Positions 27,101 to 43,960 of a stretch of 64,000 nt of DNA are shown here, piece after piece. The DNA is from Tubiluchus corallicola (taxonomy: Eukaryota; Priapulida; Priapulimorpha; Priapulimorphida; Tubiluchidae). The notes beneath the pieces are model-generated. The model searched no databases and was not told the origin of the DNA. It saw nothing but the letters and a program-made list of their open reading frames with translations. The stretch is from NCBI GenBank assembly GCA_030141605.1, contig JAQGDQ010000489.1:52501-116500 (forward strand), read 5' to 3'. The position numbers and the translations under genes are program-made. Within the stretch, counting starts at the first letter, position 1, and each line of letters starts with the position of its first letter.

Positions 27101-30100
27101 CAGAAAAACGTCACTTAATTGTCTGGAAACCACTATCAGTCAGGGTACAGCAGGGGTGTGCAAATTGTGGCCCGCGGGCCACTTGCGGCCCGCCGAGAGA
27201 ATTTGTATGGCCCGCGAAGAGATTTGTCAACCTAATGAAAGTGCAACCCAGGTGATTAATTGAGTGTATCCAGCTGAAGTCGTGCCACGATTCCAAAGAT
27301 AGTGCAGGTAGTTTTTTCTACTAGATCGGATGCCATTAACCCTTACAAGATGGTTGTAGCTTAATAACACTGTACTACACAGACTGTGTGATACACATTA
27401 CTAATATGCATTGTAATGAAATTACCACTATCTGTCCTGAAAGTAGAAATATATGGTTTGTAATATAAATTTTAATAACTTCTAAAATAGTTTCTTGAGT
27501 GTAGTAGTAATGATGTACGCAGGTCGGATGCAAAAAAAATCGTTATTAGGCCTTTCTGTACTTGGCTCCTTGATGAAACTGCCTGTGGCCTGCAGGAAAG
27601 TTTAATGTGACCCGGCTAGTCAGATAATTTGCACACCCCTGGGGTACAGATACGTTTTCTTTTTAATTTGTATCAGAATCCTAACATATTAACGCTATTA
27701 ACCACTTAATGCTATGCTTTTTAAATCGAAAACAATTTTAGAAACTTCAGCCGAGAAATTGAGAAAACATTACACCTCTACAATATCTCAGCTGAAGTAA
27801 TACTTGACCAGAAATGTTAAACTTGCAGATTCAGTTACAAAAACAAGCTAGTTTGACCTGACTGAACTAAGTGCTTCAGAACATATGACAGACTGCACAT
27901 TGCCGTTGAGCAAGACATTTCAGTAGATCAGCAGTGCGTACCATTAATCCACTTCTGAATACATACTGAGATACATTCTTAAAGGAAAACTGGACTCAAT
28001 CTTAAACTACAGTTCAAAACAATCTCTATAAAATATTGAAAGGGAAAATGCTATTTTTTTAAGAATAGCTTACGCAAAAGAATTATTACCACAGAAATGT
28101 AATTTTGAATTCGTGCCACTATATAGTTCTTTGCTGTAACATGCATTTCGCCATTCGCTACTTAGATGGACACTAGCATCTGCATCTCGGAAACGTGCTG
28201 CACAAAAAACAGGTGCCGTACCTCTCAGTTCAGAGGTGCTCGTTTGCAATGTACTGCACACGCTCTGCAGCTCATGCGTGAGCACAGCGGTAAATTTGAA
28301 ATTCAAATTTTTATTTTAAAACTTGTCAAGTTTTAGTACAACACACTAAATCTCTTACAGTGGCACTACACTTCAAATTTCGCTTTCGTAAACATGTGCA
28401 ACGCACTCACTGAATATTTCTGCTGTTGAAAATTATGTACATTTTTGACGTCGTCAATAGTCAACTGTTAATTAAAGTTTTAATCTATTATTTAACTATC
28501 AGAAATGCTTTTTAGTATTACTGGTGTTAAAAAGTATACCATATTTGAAAATGGGGCAGGATATGAAATATCATCCTGTCCTCCTTTAATCACACATTAG
28601 ACTTTACCTGTAGTATTAAGCTTTTTCATTAATATCATAATTACACAAGTTTTCAAGTGATTAATTCACCTTACATACTTTTTAAATCTATTAGTATCGT
28701 TATTAATTCATATCATAATTACACAAGTTTTCAAGTTGTCAAGGATTTTTGTTTGTTAAATTTAATATAGCCATACAGTTACAAGTGGTGACACCTGGCC
28801 TCAATATTTGCATCCTAGTGAATTTCCGAACATTTAAGTTTCAAGGTGTTCATGTGATGACGTGTTTCTGTGAACTCATGATTTAATGTCAATGTACATC
28901 AATTTTTTTTAGTCATTTATTTTATTTACTGTAAGTTTCTCATTAATTTCACGTAATCGTAATTGACCTTTTGATAGAAATGAGTTAGTTTATTAAAGGA
29001 ATTTATATATCTTGTTTCAGATAAAATGTAATATTTTGGGTAATGGTGTCACAGTGTCAGATATGATGAAGTAAATGACTAAGGGGCACGTGACGTGAAA
29101 ATGGTACACTTTCAATAAACAGTTATGCTGAGCAAAATGATGACTTTGTTTGTCACCGTAAAGCCCAAACACAAGTGATTAATTCACCTACATACTTTTT
29201 AAACCTATCAGTATCGTTGTTGTTGTACAAATATCGTTATTGTTATACAAATAAAGCTCAGACTGAGGGATCATTAACATGCACTATCCATATATCAGAT
29301 AGCAAGCCAGTCCTTTCAATTTAGCAGAACATGTTAGCAAAGATAAGTTTTGATCGAAGTAAAAACAAAACGTTTCTTTGAAATGTCTCACTTTTAAGCA
29401 GAAAACTACCACGCTTGATTTACTACTTCGTCAAGCAATATTATTACTGTACGCACAAAAAAAAACTTAGTAAAGACCAGTAATTATTCTTTACAACTAT
29501 TCAAAATGAATCCAATAATAACAATACTAAAAATGTAAGAAGTCATTTCTCCTGAAACATCTTAAAAGCGTCGAATTTTCAGTAACAAAAAAATAAATTA
29601 AATAATTTGAGATGATACGTTGCCTGAAGAAAAAAGGCATGTAGAAGTATGTCAAGTTGTCAACATCACCATCTAGGTCAGGGGTGTGCAAATTATCTGA
29701 CTAGCCGGGCCACGTTAAACTTTCCCACAATTCCTGCGGGCCACAGGCAGTTTGATCAAGGAGCCAAGTACAGAAAGGCCTAATAACGATTTTTTTTGCA
29801 TCCGACCTGCGTACATCATTACTACTACACTCAAGAAACTATTTTAGAAGTTATTAAAATTTATATTACAAACCATATATTTCTACTTTCAGAACAGATA
29901 GTGGTAATTTCATTACAATGCATATTAGTAATGTGTATCACACAGTCTGTGTAGTACAATGACATTAAGCTACAACCGTCTTGTAAGGGTTAATGGCATC
30001 CGATCTAGTAGAAAAAACTACCCGCGCTATCTCTGGGATCGTGGCAGGGACTTCAGCTGGATACACTCAATTAATCGCCCGGGCCGCACTTTCATTAGGA

Positions 30101-33100
30101 TGACAAATCTCTTCGCGGGCCGCACAAATTCTCTCGGCGGGCCCGCAATTTGCACACCCCTGATCTAGGTGATACCAACTCAGTTTTTAATGAAAAAAGC
30201 AATAGTTCACTAAATAAAATCTTGAAACAATCTGTCACACGTCCTGCTCAAATATGATTATCATTAACTGCAGGCAACATTAGAAACATGTTCTTATTTA
30301 AATGCAAGTCATACACGAGTCCATTGAAAAAGATATTAAAATTGCCAAAAACCAACTGTACACATAACAGATTAGCCATATAATCCACCCACCAATGCAA
30401 TCAAACAGCTGAGCTAGATAATCCCACTAGTGCTAATCAAAAATTACGCTATGTTGTGTGGCTGCCAGCTGAGGTAATGACGTTTCATAAATAATACTCT
30501 ATAATGCTTAAAGCACAGTCAGGTGGTGATACACGTATCAACAAACAACTGCCAATGACGTTGTGAAAATAACTATAACAATTTCACGTAAATCACACAC
30601 ATCAAGCATGGAGAAAACAAACCGAACAACAGAAAACAACGGCAGTAAAACAAATGGTTTACAACAATTTGCTAAATGGAGGACTTAACATAAAATGAGT
30701 TTTCTGTAAGAATTTCAGACGAGCAGTAAAAGCAGTGGTTCCCAAAGTAGGGGTAAATTACCCCCAGGGGGTAATATGTTTTTTTGGGGGGGTAACGGGC
30801 ACCCCTCTGAAAATTTTTAAAACTTCGCTCGGAATGCATTTTACGTAGTTTTCTTCTTGAAGAGACTGCCAGTAATGAGCAGGTTCAGTAATTGTAATTC
30901 TTGTTTTGGCAACAATACAACAACAACACCTGGAAATTTATTTATGTCACGAGCAAACATTAATAATTTTGCTTGCTTGTGGCATATACGTGTGTTTACT
31001 TTCTGAGTTGGAGAAGTAGTACTAGGTGGGGGGTAATGGACACGACCGGGTTTCCCGATTTGGGTAACGGTCCGAGAAAGTTTGGAAACCACTGAGTAAA
31101 AGCAATGACGTTTCCAACATGTCAATAACATACCCATACAAAAAATAAGTGTTCCTAAGTTACAAGTGATTGTTATTCCTTAAATGAAGTACTATGCAAG
31201 AGGCAAATAACTATAATTATTGTCAGCACCATAGTTGCTATTGTTAAAATTAGAATTTGTAAGATTTTGTACTTTCTATGTGCAAAAGGTACAGTACATT
31301 CTGCGCTCAATTAAAGATTTCGTTTAGTGATTTTTGTGTTTTTGCTTGTGCACTCTTCTTCATGTTGTACACTCTGAACAATAAAAATATTAGTTTTTGG
31401 CATCTTTTGTGCATTTTATTTATTTTTTCTAATCCATGTTGTATCCATCCATCATATAGTTGAAGGATTTTTAGATAAATAACCTATGCACCTTGGAAAA
31501 ACTGAATCAACTTTGTTAGTACTGACTGAATGTAGAATATCACCCCACCCATATGTAAATATTAAATTTTAAATGGCGAGGAAAAAACTAAAAACGTTAA
31601 ACCAAAATCGTTAGCCAAACATCGAGGTATACATAGAAATCGACCAATCACCGAGTTCAATGAATTAAAAAATTTCGCTGTCAGTTTAAAAAAGAAATGT
31701 AACTTTCGTTTAAAGTTACCATACGGAAATTCTGCATATATTTCAAACATTTTTGCAGTAAAGCCTTTGTCACTTGTAGTGACAAAAGCGACTCAGGGTC
31801 CTTCAACACATCTTTCAAATGTCTCACGAGCTTGTCTCTTAAATATTGATCAATTTCAAGTTCTTGGACAATCTAAGCGACCATTGTGTCCTTCAGGATG
31901 GCTACAGTGCATTTGGTGGGTTGAAAAAAAATAACTGAAAATGTTTTCAGGCCCCTGTTCTGATCATACCGTTCAATATCATAGGCAATGCCAGACAACC
32001 AAGACTTTTGTACTAAATTATGAGGGTATGATAGACACTTAATTGATTCAGCAATACTTTGAATGCAATAAATTGTTCTGTACTATTACTTATTGTTCTT
32101 GTTTCCTCCTCCCCTACGAAAAAGATATATATACCACCCCGTATTTCGTTTTTGTTTTCCTCTTCCCCTACGGAAAAGATATGTACCACCCCATATTTCA
32201 TGGCCTGGAATTATTTGTCCAAATGACTCTTGAAAATATTGAATGACGGTGCACCCACCACACATTCTGGTAGTTTGTTCCATAACGCTGGTGTTCTCAG
32301 GGTGAAAAAACGTTTTCTCTGTGTTTAATCTACTATACTACACTTTAAGCTTTTATGCATGCCCTCTGGTTCTGCCTTCTTCACCTCTCTAGATTAATTT
32401 ATGCGTCACAGAATCCATGCACAATGTTTTAAAACTTCAGTCATATCACCTCTAGGTAAGCTAGGCAATACTACAGTTAGTAACTGTCTTCGTATTCCAA
32501 ACTTGAAATACTGTTACCATTTTAGTTGGTTTAAGCTGTGTTGTACATTTTCCAATGAGTTGATATCTTTCTTACAGTTTGATCATATTGCACTTTCATA
32601 CTCCAATCTAGCTCTAACTAGAGCAGTGTACTGTGGAACAAAGGTGTCTGTACCCACAAAAGTCGAAGAGATATCATAAATTCGTCATTCCCACTATTAT
32701 TTCAATTGCTAGCAAATGTTTCTGCAGGCTCATCGAATTTTAGATTTCTGTCAACTATATCTCCCAAGTCTTTCTTCCTTAGTACTGAACTTCTTTTGTC
32801 AAATTCTTGCACATTCTAGCTTATAGGTTGCTCAAATTTGATTGAAGTTATTTAACATCCTCTATAGAACAATTTGACTAAATATTTTAGTTTTGTCTGC
32901 AAACAATCTCATTGTATTCTGTGCTGGCCCTTATAGAGAAGGTAAACAAAATAGGTCCTAATAGTAAAATACACTGCCATGCGTAATGTCCGACAATTGT
33001 TCAGAACGAGTTATTTATTTTCACTCTTTGGGCCAGCTACGACAGCAAATCATCATATCATATCAAAATGTAAACTTCATTCCAACTATAAAGCTTACTC

Positions 33101-33276
33101 GAATGAGACATCAGGAAGCTAAAGTTCTAAAAAGGTGCGACAAAAGTAGTATCTGCGTGGTAAAATGCAAATGTATAATCTACAACCCAAAAATATATTG
33201 AAAACTGTCATTTTTGTGATTAAAAATAGGTATTTAAACGTTTTTATAAAGAAACTTACAAGTTGGAATCTTCCAT
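334..33276 (-). CDS. ARHGEF11/12: Rho guanine-nucleotide exchange factor, PDZ-RGS-C1 part (RhoGEF2 / PDZ-RhoGEF / LARG family), 3' end outside window
   Basis: Exons in coding order: 33260-33276, 24279-24352, 23090-23194, 20612-20661, 19153-19210, 17352-17536, 16274-16354, 14074-14229, 13104-13256, 11985-12083, 11338-11481, 8729-8836, 8067-8165, 6864-7032, 5853-5988, 3731-3875, 2525-2639, 334-501. Every junction is GT-AG and every phase matches, giving 687 codons plus one base. Family members activate RhoA at the plasma membrane; the RGS box binds activated G-alpha 12/13 and the PDZ domain binds receptor tails such as plexin-B. Domains seen: PDZ about residues 33-115, linker with a likely coiled coil (164-242), RGS about 365-540, C1 600-649. 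The catalytic DH-PH is not in the window and must lie left of base 334. The start is a 17-bp coding exon chosen because its phase and GTAAGT donor fit exon 2. C1 identifies the invertebrate-type architecture. Identity is very secure; the first exon is less so. Confidence 0.93.
608..1230. mobile_element. MITE, TTAAAGGA-ended family, copy 1
   Basis: Begins TTAAAGGAAGACAGGA and ends CCGGTTTTCCTTTAA, an inverted terminal repeat. The interior is homologous (inverted) to 24845-25629 and 27979-28589. No coding capacity is seen. The TTAA at both ends could be a target duplication as in piggyBac, or simply part of the terminal repeat. It lies in the intron between the C1 exons. Confidence 0.75.
1440..1972. 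mobile_element. MITE related to the TTAAAGGA-ended family, subfamily B copy 1
   Basis: Starts AAAGGAAAACCGGACGATTG and is homologous, inverted, to 18241-18811 over most of its length, including an AGTTAATTAAC-type core. The far end is less clear than the near end. It lies 210 bp from MITE copy 1. Confidence 0.6.
2036..2463 (-). mobile_element. LINE 3' end remnant with hexanucleotide-like tail
   Basis: The minus-strand frame 2176-2463 reads IPREDRLYTCG...EAHVLLRCPVTEDLRIEHSE, the cysteine/histidine segment found at the C-terminus of many LINE ORF2 proteins. About 120 bp of 3' UTR follow, then a run of AATTCT-like repeats (2036-2057 on the minus strand). 5'-truncated; inserted in the RhoGEF intron about 60 bp below the exon 17 donor. 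Confidence 0.65.
3290..3510. repeat. Dispersed repeat, copy 1 (inverted relative to 12417-12632)
   Basis: GTGAAAAGGTCAAAGGTTAA, GCTAGCTAGAACCTTGC and CAAGCAAAATCCTGCTAGTA here recur as the reverse complement at 12417-12632 with scattered differences. It is probably a non-autonomous DNA element, but ends and target duplication were not resolved. Confidence 0.6.
3960..4505. repeat. Pentanucleotide (TAATG)n satellite tract
   Basis: About 540 bp of TAATG units with TAATGC and TAATATAATG variants. The long minus-strand open frames here (Tyr-Ile-Thr-Leu-His) are artefacts. It abuts degenerate LINE-like sequence at 4505-4890, so it may be an expanded retroelement tail. Confidence 0.9.
5451..5815 (-). 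mobile_element. tRNA-derived SINE with trinucleotide tail
   Basis: On the minus strand, 5815-5715 resembles a tRNA: an A-box-like GGCTTAGTCTAGTGG, a stem around TCCGTCTGGGAG, and a B box GAGTTCGAACC. About 150 bp of unrelated body follows, then AATAAAGATTATTATTATT running into a (TTA/TTG)n tract (5451-5560 on plus). This head-body-tail layout is typical of tRNA SINEs. The poly-Asn, poly-Leu and poly-Tyr frames are artefacts of the tail. Confidence 0.75.
5853..8836 (-). CDS. ARHGEF11/12: RGS-like (rgRGS) domain exons of the RhoGEF (exons 12-15)
   Basis: Exons 8729-8836, 8067-8165, 6864-7032 and 5853-5988. Recognisable family motifs are KPAHLAVFLHYLISNSDPCS, then LLFYLVTEAYLQGSAKEMRR across the next junction, then FLVPNC|PLRVNVDE, DFRNKRALGLGSIYGD and the closing helix TLLPHLEQL. 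These align by eye with the RGS boxes of LARG and PDZ-RhoGEF, including the extra C-terminal helices of that subclass. In relatives this domain binds G-alpha 12/13 and acts as a GAP or effector site. An hAT MITE (7252-7736) and another dispersed repeat (6051-6770) sit in its introns. Confidence 0.93.
6051..6770. mobile_element. Dispersed element with ends near CCGGGGTTTCACGG, copy 1
   Basis: The left end (AAACCGGGGTTTCACGGAG, then CAACAGTCGCCAAACATAAG) matches 38636-38720, and the right end (ACGCTGGGTTAACGCG preceded by GGAAAAGGCCCCGTAAAACG) looks like an imperfect inverted copy. The interior is rich in GCGAAA/CGCCAAA motifs. The superfamily is not assigned. Confidence 0.5.
7252..7736. mobile_element. 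hAT-type MITE, copy 1
   Basis: Terminal inverted repeats CAGGGGTGTGCAAATT / AATTTGCACACCCCTG, flanked by 8-bp duplications TTCTAAAC (7244-7251) and TTCTATAC (7737-7744), one mismatch. The subterminal GGGCCGC-rich sequence and 8-bp duplication are hAT hallmarks. Non-coding; in the RhoGEF RGS intron. Confidence 0.93.
8261..8526. repeat. 26-bp minisatellite, about ten units
   Basis: Unit AGTGGTGCACACTGGGAAGG followed by TGAGTC, with C/T and A/G variants. A reverse-complement relative with a 46-bp unit lies at 59421-59787. In the RhoGEF intron between exons 12 and 13. Confidence 0.92.
9174..9455. repeat. (AG)n / (GGGA)n microsatellite
   Basis: Nearly pure purine tract of about 280 bp; the Arg-Glu and Leu-Ser open frames here are artefacts. 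It could form triplex or slipped DNA. Confidence 0.95.
9600..10542. mobile_element. hAT element deletion derivative
   Basis: Terminal repeats ATACCTGTCAAC / GTTGACAGGTAT with flanking octamers GATGTTGC (9592-9599) and GATGTTGG (10543-10550), one mismatch. It contains a transposase remnant on the minus strand. It sits in the RhoGEF intron between exons 11 and 12. Confidence 0.85.
9974..10216 (-). pseudogene. hAT transposase N-terminal fragment
   Basis: An 80-codon frame starting MDDHFKPAKEP, with EILFCQFVAEHNLPPSIADH and MFPDSKVAAEFACKRTKTT, a pattern I associate with the N-terminal part of hAT-like transposases that follow a BED or C2H2 zinc finger. No zinc finger or catalytic domain follows. 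It is enclosed by the terminal repeats at 9600 and 10542, so it is transposon-derived rather than a host exon. Confidence 0.65.
10745..11085 (-). mobile_element. Dispersed element tail with conserved hairpin, copy 1
   Basis: On the minus strand it carries GACAATGGCTTCAGTAGCCG, a GGCT/AGCC hairpin, followed by AAACAATCGTCGCTCAATAA. About 300 bp on the plus strand (ATTAAAGATACAAAGGAACA and onward to AGGTAAACAATT) is shared with 34593-34865. A GAA-rich tract (10812-10862) interrupts it. Probably a retroelement (LINE or Penelope-like) segment; the class is uncertain. Confidence 0.5.
11338..17536 (-). CDS. ARHGEF11/12: Linker exons of the RhoGEF between PDZ and RGS (exons 6-11)
   Basis: Exons 17352-17536, 16274-16354, 14074-14229, 13104-13256, 11985-12083 and 11338-11481, all phase 0 to 0 after exon 6. 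They encode a Pro/His-rich segment just after PDZ, then about 80 residues with heptad-like Lys/Glu/Leu spacing (PEKQREALDSTISTIKLMLD onwards) that look like a coiled coil, then Ser/Arg-rich and Pro-rich disordered sequence. An acidic motif (MEEDDLGPPADF) precedes the RGS box, in the position where RhoGEF RGS boxes carry an acidic G-alpha-contacting stretch. Conservation of the linker is expected to be low, so support comes from phase and splice sites rather than homology. Confidence 0.82.
12417..12632. repeat. Dispersed repeat, copy 2 (inverted relative to 3290-3510)
   Basis: Reverse-complement partner of 3290-3510, in the intron between RhoGEF exons 9 and 10. Confidence 0.6.
14357..14545. 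repeat. 30-bp minisatellite, six units
   Basis: Unit ATAATTATGATTTGTAAAGA plus TAGAACAGTT, almost identical between copies, so recently expanded. In the RhoGEF intron between exons 7 and 8. Confidence 0.95.
14641..15371. repeat. 33-bp minisatellite, about 22 units
   Basis: Unit GTGTGGCGTACAGTTGTGAT plus CGGTGAACATACA, with a few deleted units (for example near 14950 and 15170). The long open frames on both strands exist because 33 is divisible by three. Confidence 0.95.
18241..18811. mobile_element. MITE subfamily B, copy 2
   Basis: Starts TTTAAAGGAAGACCGGACGA and ends ATTGTCCGGTTTTCTTCTAA. Inverted relative to 1440-1972. It contains a direct duplication of about 50 bp (GAGGTAATTATTATTTAATC at 18652 and 18692). 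In the RhoGEF intron between exons 5 and 6. Confidence 0.75.
19153..24352 (-). CDS. ARHGEF11/12: PDZ-domain exons of the RhoGEF (exons 2-5; the last strand is in exon 6 at 17352-17536)
   Basis: Exon 3 encodes the first strand and carboxylate-binding loop (QRCVIVQKDEQGYGLTVSGD, with the GYGLTV motif). Exon 4 gives AGVQTGDRIIK, exon 5 VNGTLVTNSNHLEVVRLVK, and exon 6 closes the fold with HVALTLQG. Compared from memory, these match the PDZ of ARHGEF11/12 nearly residue for residue. Exon 2 (24279-24352) is an unstructured, Ser- and Lys-containing N-terminal stretch. The domain is cut by three introns. The PDZ domain recruits the exchange factor to receptors with C-terminal PDZ ligands. Confidence 0.93.
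19310..20422 (-). mobile_element. pogo/Tigger-like MITE, minus copy, with internal tandem expansion
   Basis: In reverse complement it begins CAGTAAGTCCTCGCTTAACG and follows the 45005-45712 element through most of its length, ending near CATTAACGAGAACATAA. An internal block is amplified into the 19622-20115 array. It lies between RhoGEF exons 4 and 5. Confidence 0.7.
19622..20115. repeat. About 119-bp tandem repeat, four units
   Basis: Units carry CAAGCCCTGGAAGACCT, TTGGTACTTAGTTCTCGAGC and CTTCCATAAAGTTTGCACCA at about 119-120 bp spacing. The single-copy counterpart is in the related element near 45305-45420. Confidence 0.88.
20730..20960 (+). mobile_element. LINE ORF2 C-terminal remnant
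   Basis: Reads KLRYYKFQSELHVLCECPLA then EYTSINFDSLQSIF, a His-Cys segment of the same kind as at 2176-2463. The adjacent tetranucleotide and CA tracts (20997-21138) may be its expanded tail. Confidence 0.55.
20997..21138. repeat. (ACATGCAT)-like and (CA)n microsatellites
   Basis: CATACATG-type repeats to 21050, then about 42 CA dinucleotides. CA tracts of this length are likely polymorphic. Confidence 0.95.
21200..21975. repeat. GTGGAGTG / GTGAAGAGGTG minisatellite array
   Basis: About 775 bp built from GTGTGGAGTGAAGAGGTGTG-type blocks, with a higher-order period of about 115 bp visible at 21480, 21595 and 21710. Strong G-richness on the plus strand gives a C-rich, Ser-Thr-Pro-His artefact frame on the minus strand. 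Confidence 0.93.
23891..24276. repeat. 131-bp tandem repeat, three units, ending at a splice donor
   Basis: Units start ACGAAGTAAC / ATGAAGTAAC at 23891, 24022 and 24153. The last unit runs into the GTAAGT donor of RhoGEF exon 2 on the minus strand; the other two carry TTAAGT at the equivalent site. Confidence 0.9.
24845..25057. repeat. 36-bp minisatellite derived from a MITE end, six units
   Basis: Unit AAGCAAAACTGGACCTAACC plus TTAAACTACAGCACAA. This corresponds to the terminal sequence AAGGAAAACTGGACTCAATC plus TTAAACTACAG of the intact MITE at 27979. Confidence 0.93.
25058..25629. mobile_element. MITE, TTAAAGGA-ended family, copy 2
   Basis: Continues directly from the 36-bp array and is homologous to 27979-28589 (CTCTATAAAATATTGAAAG, GAATTATTACCACAGAAA and so on) to the right end ATCCTGTTTTCCTTTAA. 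Left end replaced by the array. Confidence 0.82.
26398..26845. mobile_element. piggyBac-like MITE, copy 1
   Basis: CCCTTTCAGTCCCAAATTAT at the left and GGGTATGAAAGGG at the right, flanked by TTAA on both sides (26394-26397, 26846-26849), the piggyBac target. It contains a palindromic GTATCCCACGGGATAC near the right end and GTATCCCATGGGATAC near 26527. In RhoGEF intron 1. Confidence 0.82.
27151..27641. mobile_element. hAT-type MITE, copy 2 (inverted)
   Basis: Same family as 7252-7736, opposite orientation, with perfect 8-bp duplication GGGTACAG at 27143-27150 and 27642-27649. In RhoGEF intron 1. Confidence 0.95.
27979..28589. mobile_element. MITE, TTAAAGGA-ended family, copy 3 (best preserved)
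   Basis: Ends TTAAAGGAAAACTGGACTC and ATCCTGTCCTCCTTTAA, about 611 bp, non-coding. In RhoGEF intron 1. Confidence 0.82.
29679..30162. mobile_element. hAT-type MITE, copy 3
   Basis: Same family; perfect 8-bp duplication ATCTAGGT at 29671-29678 and 30163-30170. In RhoGEF intron 1. Confidence 0.95.
30733..31094. mobile_element. Second hAT-type MITE
   Basis: Terminal repeats CAGTGGTTCCCAAA / TTTGGAAACCACTG, perfect 8-bp duplication AGTAAAAG at 30725-30732 and 31095-31102. CAGTGGTTC ends are familiar from hAT elements. Different family from the CAGGGGTGTG MITEs. In RhoGEF intron 1. Confidence 0.93.
32130..32670 (-). mobile_element. Degenerate LINE 3' region
   Basis: The minus strand resembles the LINE C-terminal region seen widely in marine invertebrates (GGTGCACCCACCACACATTC on plus, then a decayed frame upstream). 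It includes a short direct duplication of a CCCTACGGAAAAGATAT-like block (32112 and 32167). No intact frame; assignment is tentative. Confidence 0.4.
33260..33276 (-). CDS. ARHGEF11/12: First coding exon of the RhoGEF (five codons plus two bases)
   Basis: Reads M-E-D-S-N followed by TT and a GTAAGT donor. The next exon (24279-24352) needs exactly two bases to complete its first codon, giving Leu6. No other ATG-plus-donor of the right phase was noticed upstream, but I did not search all of the 8.9-kb first intron exhaustively. A transcript read would settle it. Confidence 0.6.
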
Positions 33277-33644
33277 TTCACCAGTAGCTGTTACAAACAC
33301 ACCGTGACACTTCGATATGTTTGTTTTAAACTTTGTCTGTGATCAGCTCGCGAATATAATTTTTTTATGCGAAAACCTTGCCACCCAGCAAGCAAAAATG
33401 AGCGCCAAGTTGTATAAAATAACAGGTAATTACTAGAACTGAATATCGCCAATATTACGCTAAGTCTGAATACAATATAAACAATAAAGTCAAGTAATAA
33501 CATTATGTAAAATAAACAAAGTAGTCCACATTTTCTAGATTAATAATTTCCTCAAGTACAAAAATACGTCCATCTTTACAAACTCACAAACAGGAAACGG
33601 AAATAAAGCAATACCACGACAGGTGGCAATAGTGTCGCATCAAA
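33277..33644. promoter_or_regulatory. Probable bidirectional promoter between RhoGEF and RNF121
   Basis: Only 368 bp separate the two inferred start codons, which face away from each other. The interval is AT-rich, has no obvious TATA box placed for either gene and no recognised transposon. It must contain both 5' UTRs and core promoters if the first exons are right. I see no CpG-island-like composition. Confidence 0.5.
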
Positions 33645-43142
<9,498 letters not shown>

Positions 43143-43960
43143 CAGTAGGAGATAGCTAAATATATATTACTGAGGGGCCTTAGCAATATTAGTACAATAA
43201 CCATACAAGTGGGTGAATTTTTTTTTAAATAAGTTCAGTTGTATCATATTAGCTAATTTCATTGGATATCATACAAACATGATAAAAAACACACCAGAAA
43301 ATTTTGTGATACCATGGTAAAAACTACCTTGAAAATTTTGAAATAACAAAATACTTGTGTTGTAAATAGGCATAATTATGTGTACACGATTTGTGTGTAT
43401 ATGTATATATAAATATTGTATTTAAATATTGCCAACATTTTCTTCTTTGTTTTAGAGAAAATATAATTTAAATAAATGTATTCTACAAAATTTTTAACTA
43501 GTTTCAATGAGTATAACAATTACAGATGGTTTGACGACGTACTTTCGGAATAAAATTCATTACATAGGTGCTGCAACTAATGCGTAAAATGCATGTTACA
43601 CTTAAAATTTATCACATGGTTATGAAAACTTTTGAATCATTCTGTAACATTATTTGTCGGCCTGTTAAATTCCTTCTCGTGTATAGCTAAGTGAACACAA
43701 TATTACGCATAAAATTATAATCACCATAGTAATAAAAGGTGCCTCAAGAAACACGGGGATAGTAAATCGTTTGAGGGAAAAATGACTTGCTCTATGATAA
43801 ACCTTGGTACAGTAGTATAATATAAACACACTGTGTCGTTTTAGTATATAATGTTTTTCTTTCTGTGCTTTACGTCAATGTTCAAATAATTTGAATAGTT
43901 ATTAAATTATCTCATTATTGGTGTAAGAATTTCCACTTGACCAGCAAGCGTCACGACGCT
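43143..43960. other. Convergent intergenic region, RNF121 and LRRC51 3' ends
   Basis: About 818 bp between the stop codons of two genes transcribed towards each other. It contains both 3' UTRs, is strongly AT-rich, and holds no transposon or tandem array that I recognise. I did not find a convincing minus-strand AATAAA for LRRC51. Confidence 0.6.
43471..43476 (+). terminator. Polyadenylation signal candidate for RNF121
   Basis: AATAAA lies 329 bp after the RNF121 stop codon in AT-rich sequence and is a plausible signal. It would leave about 480 bp before the LRRC51 stop codon on the other strand. Confidence 0.5.
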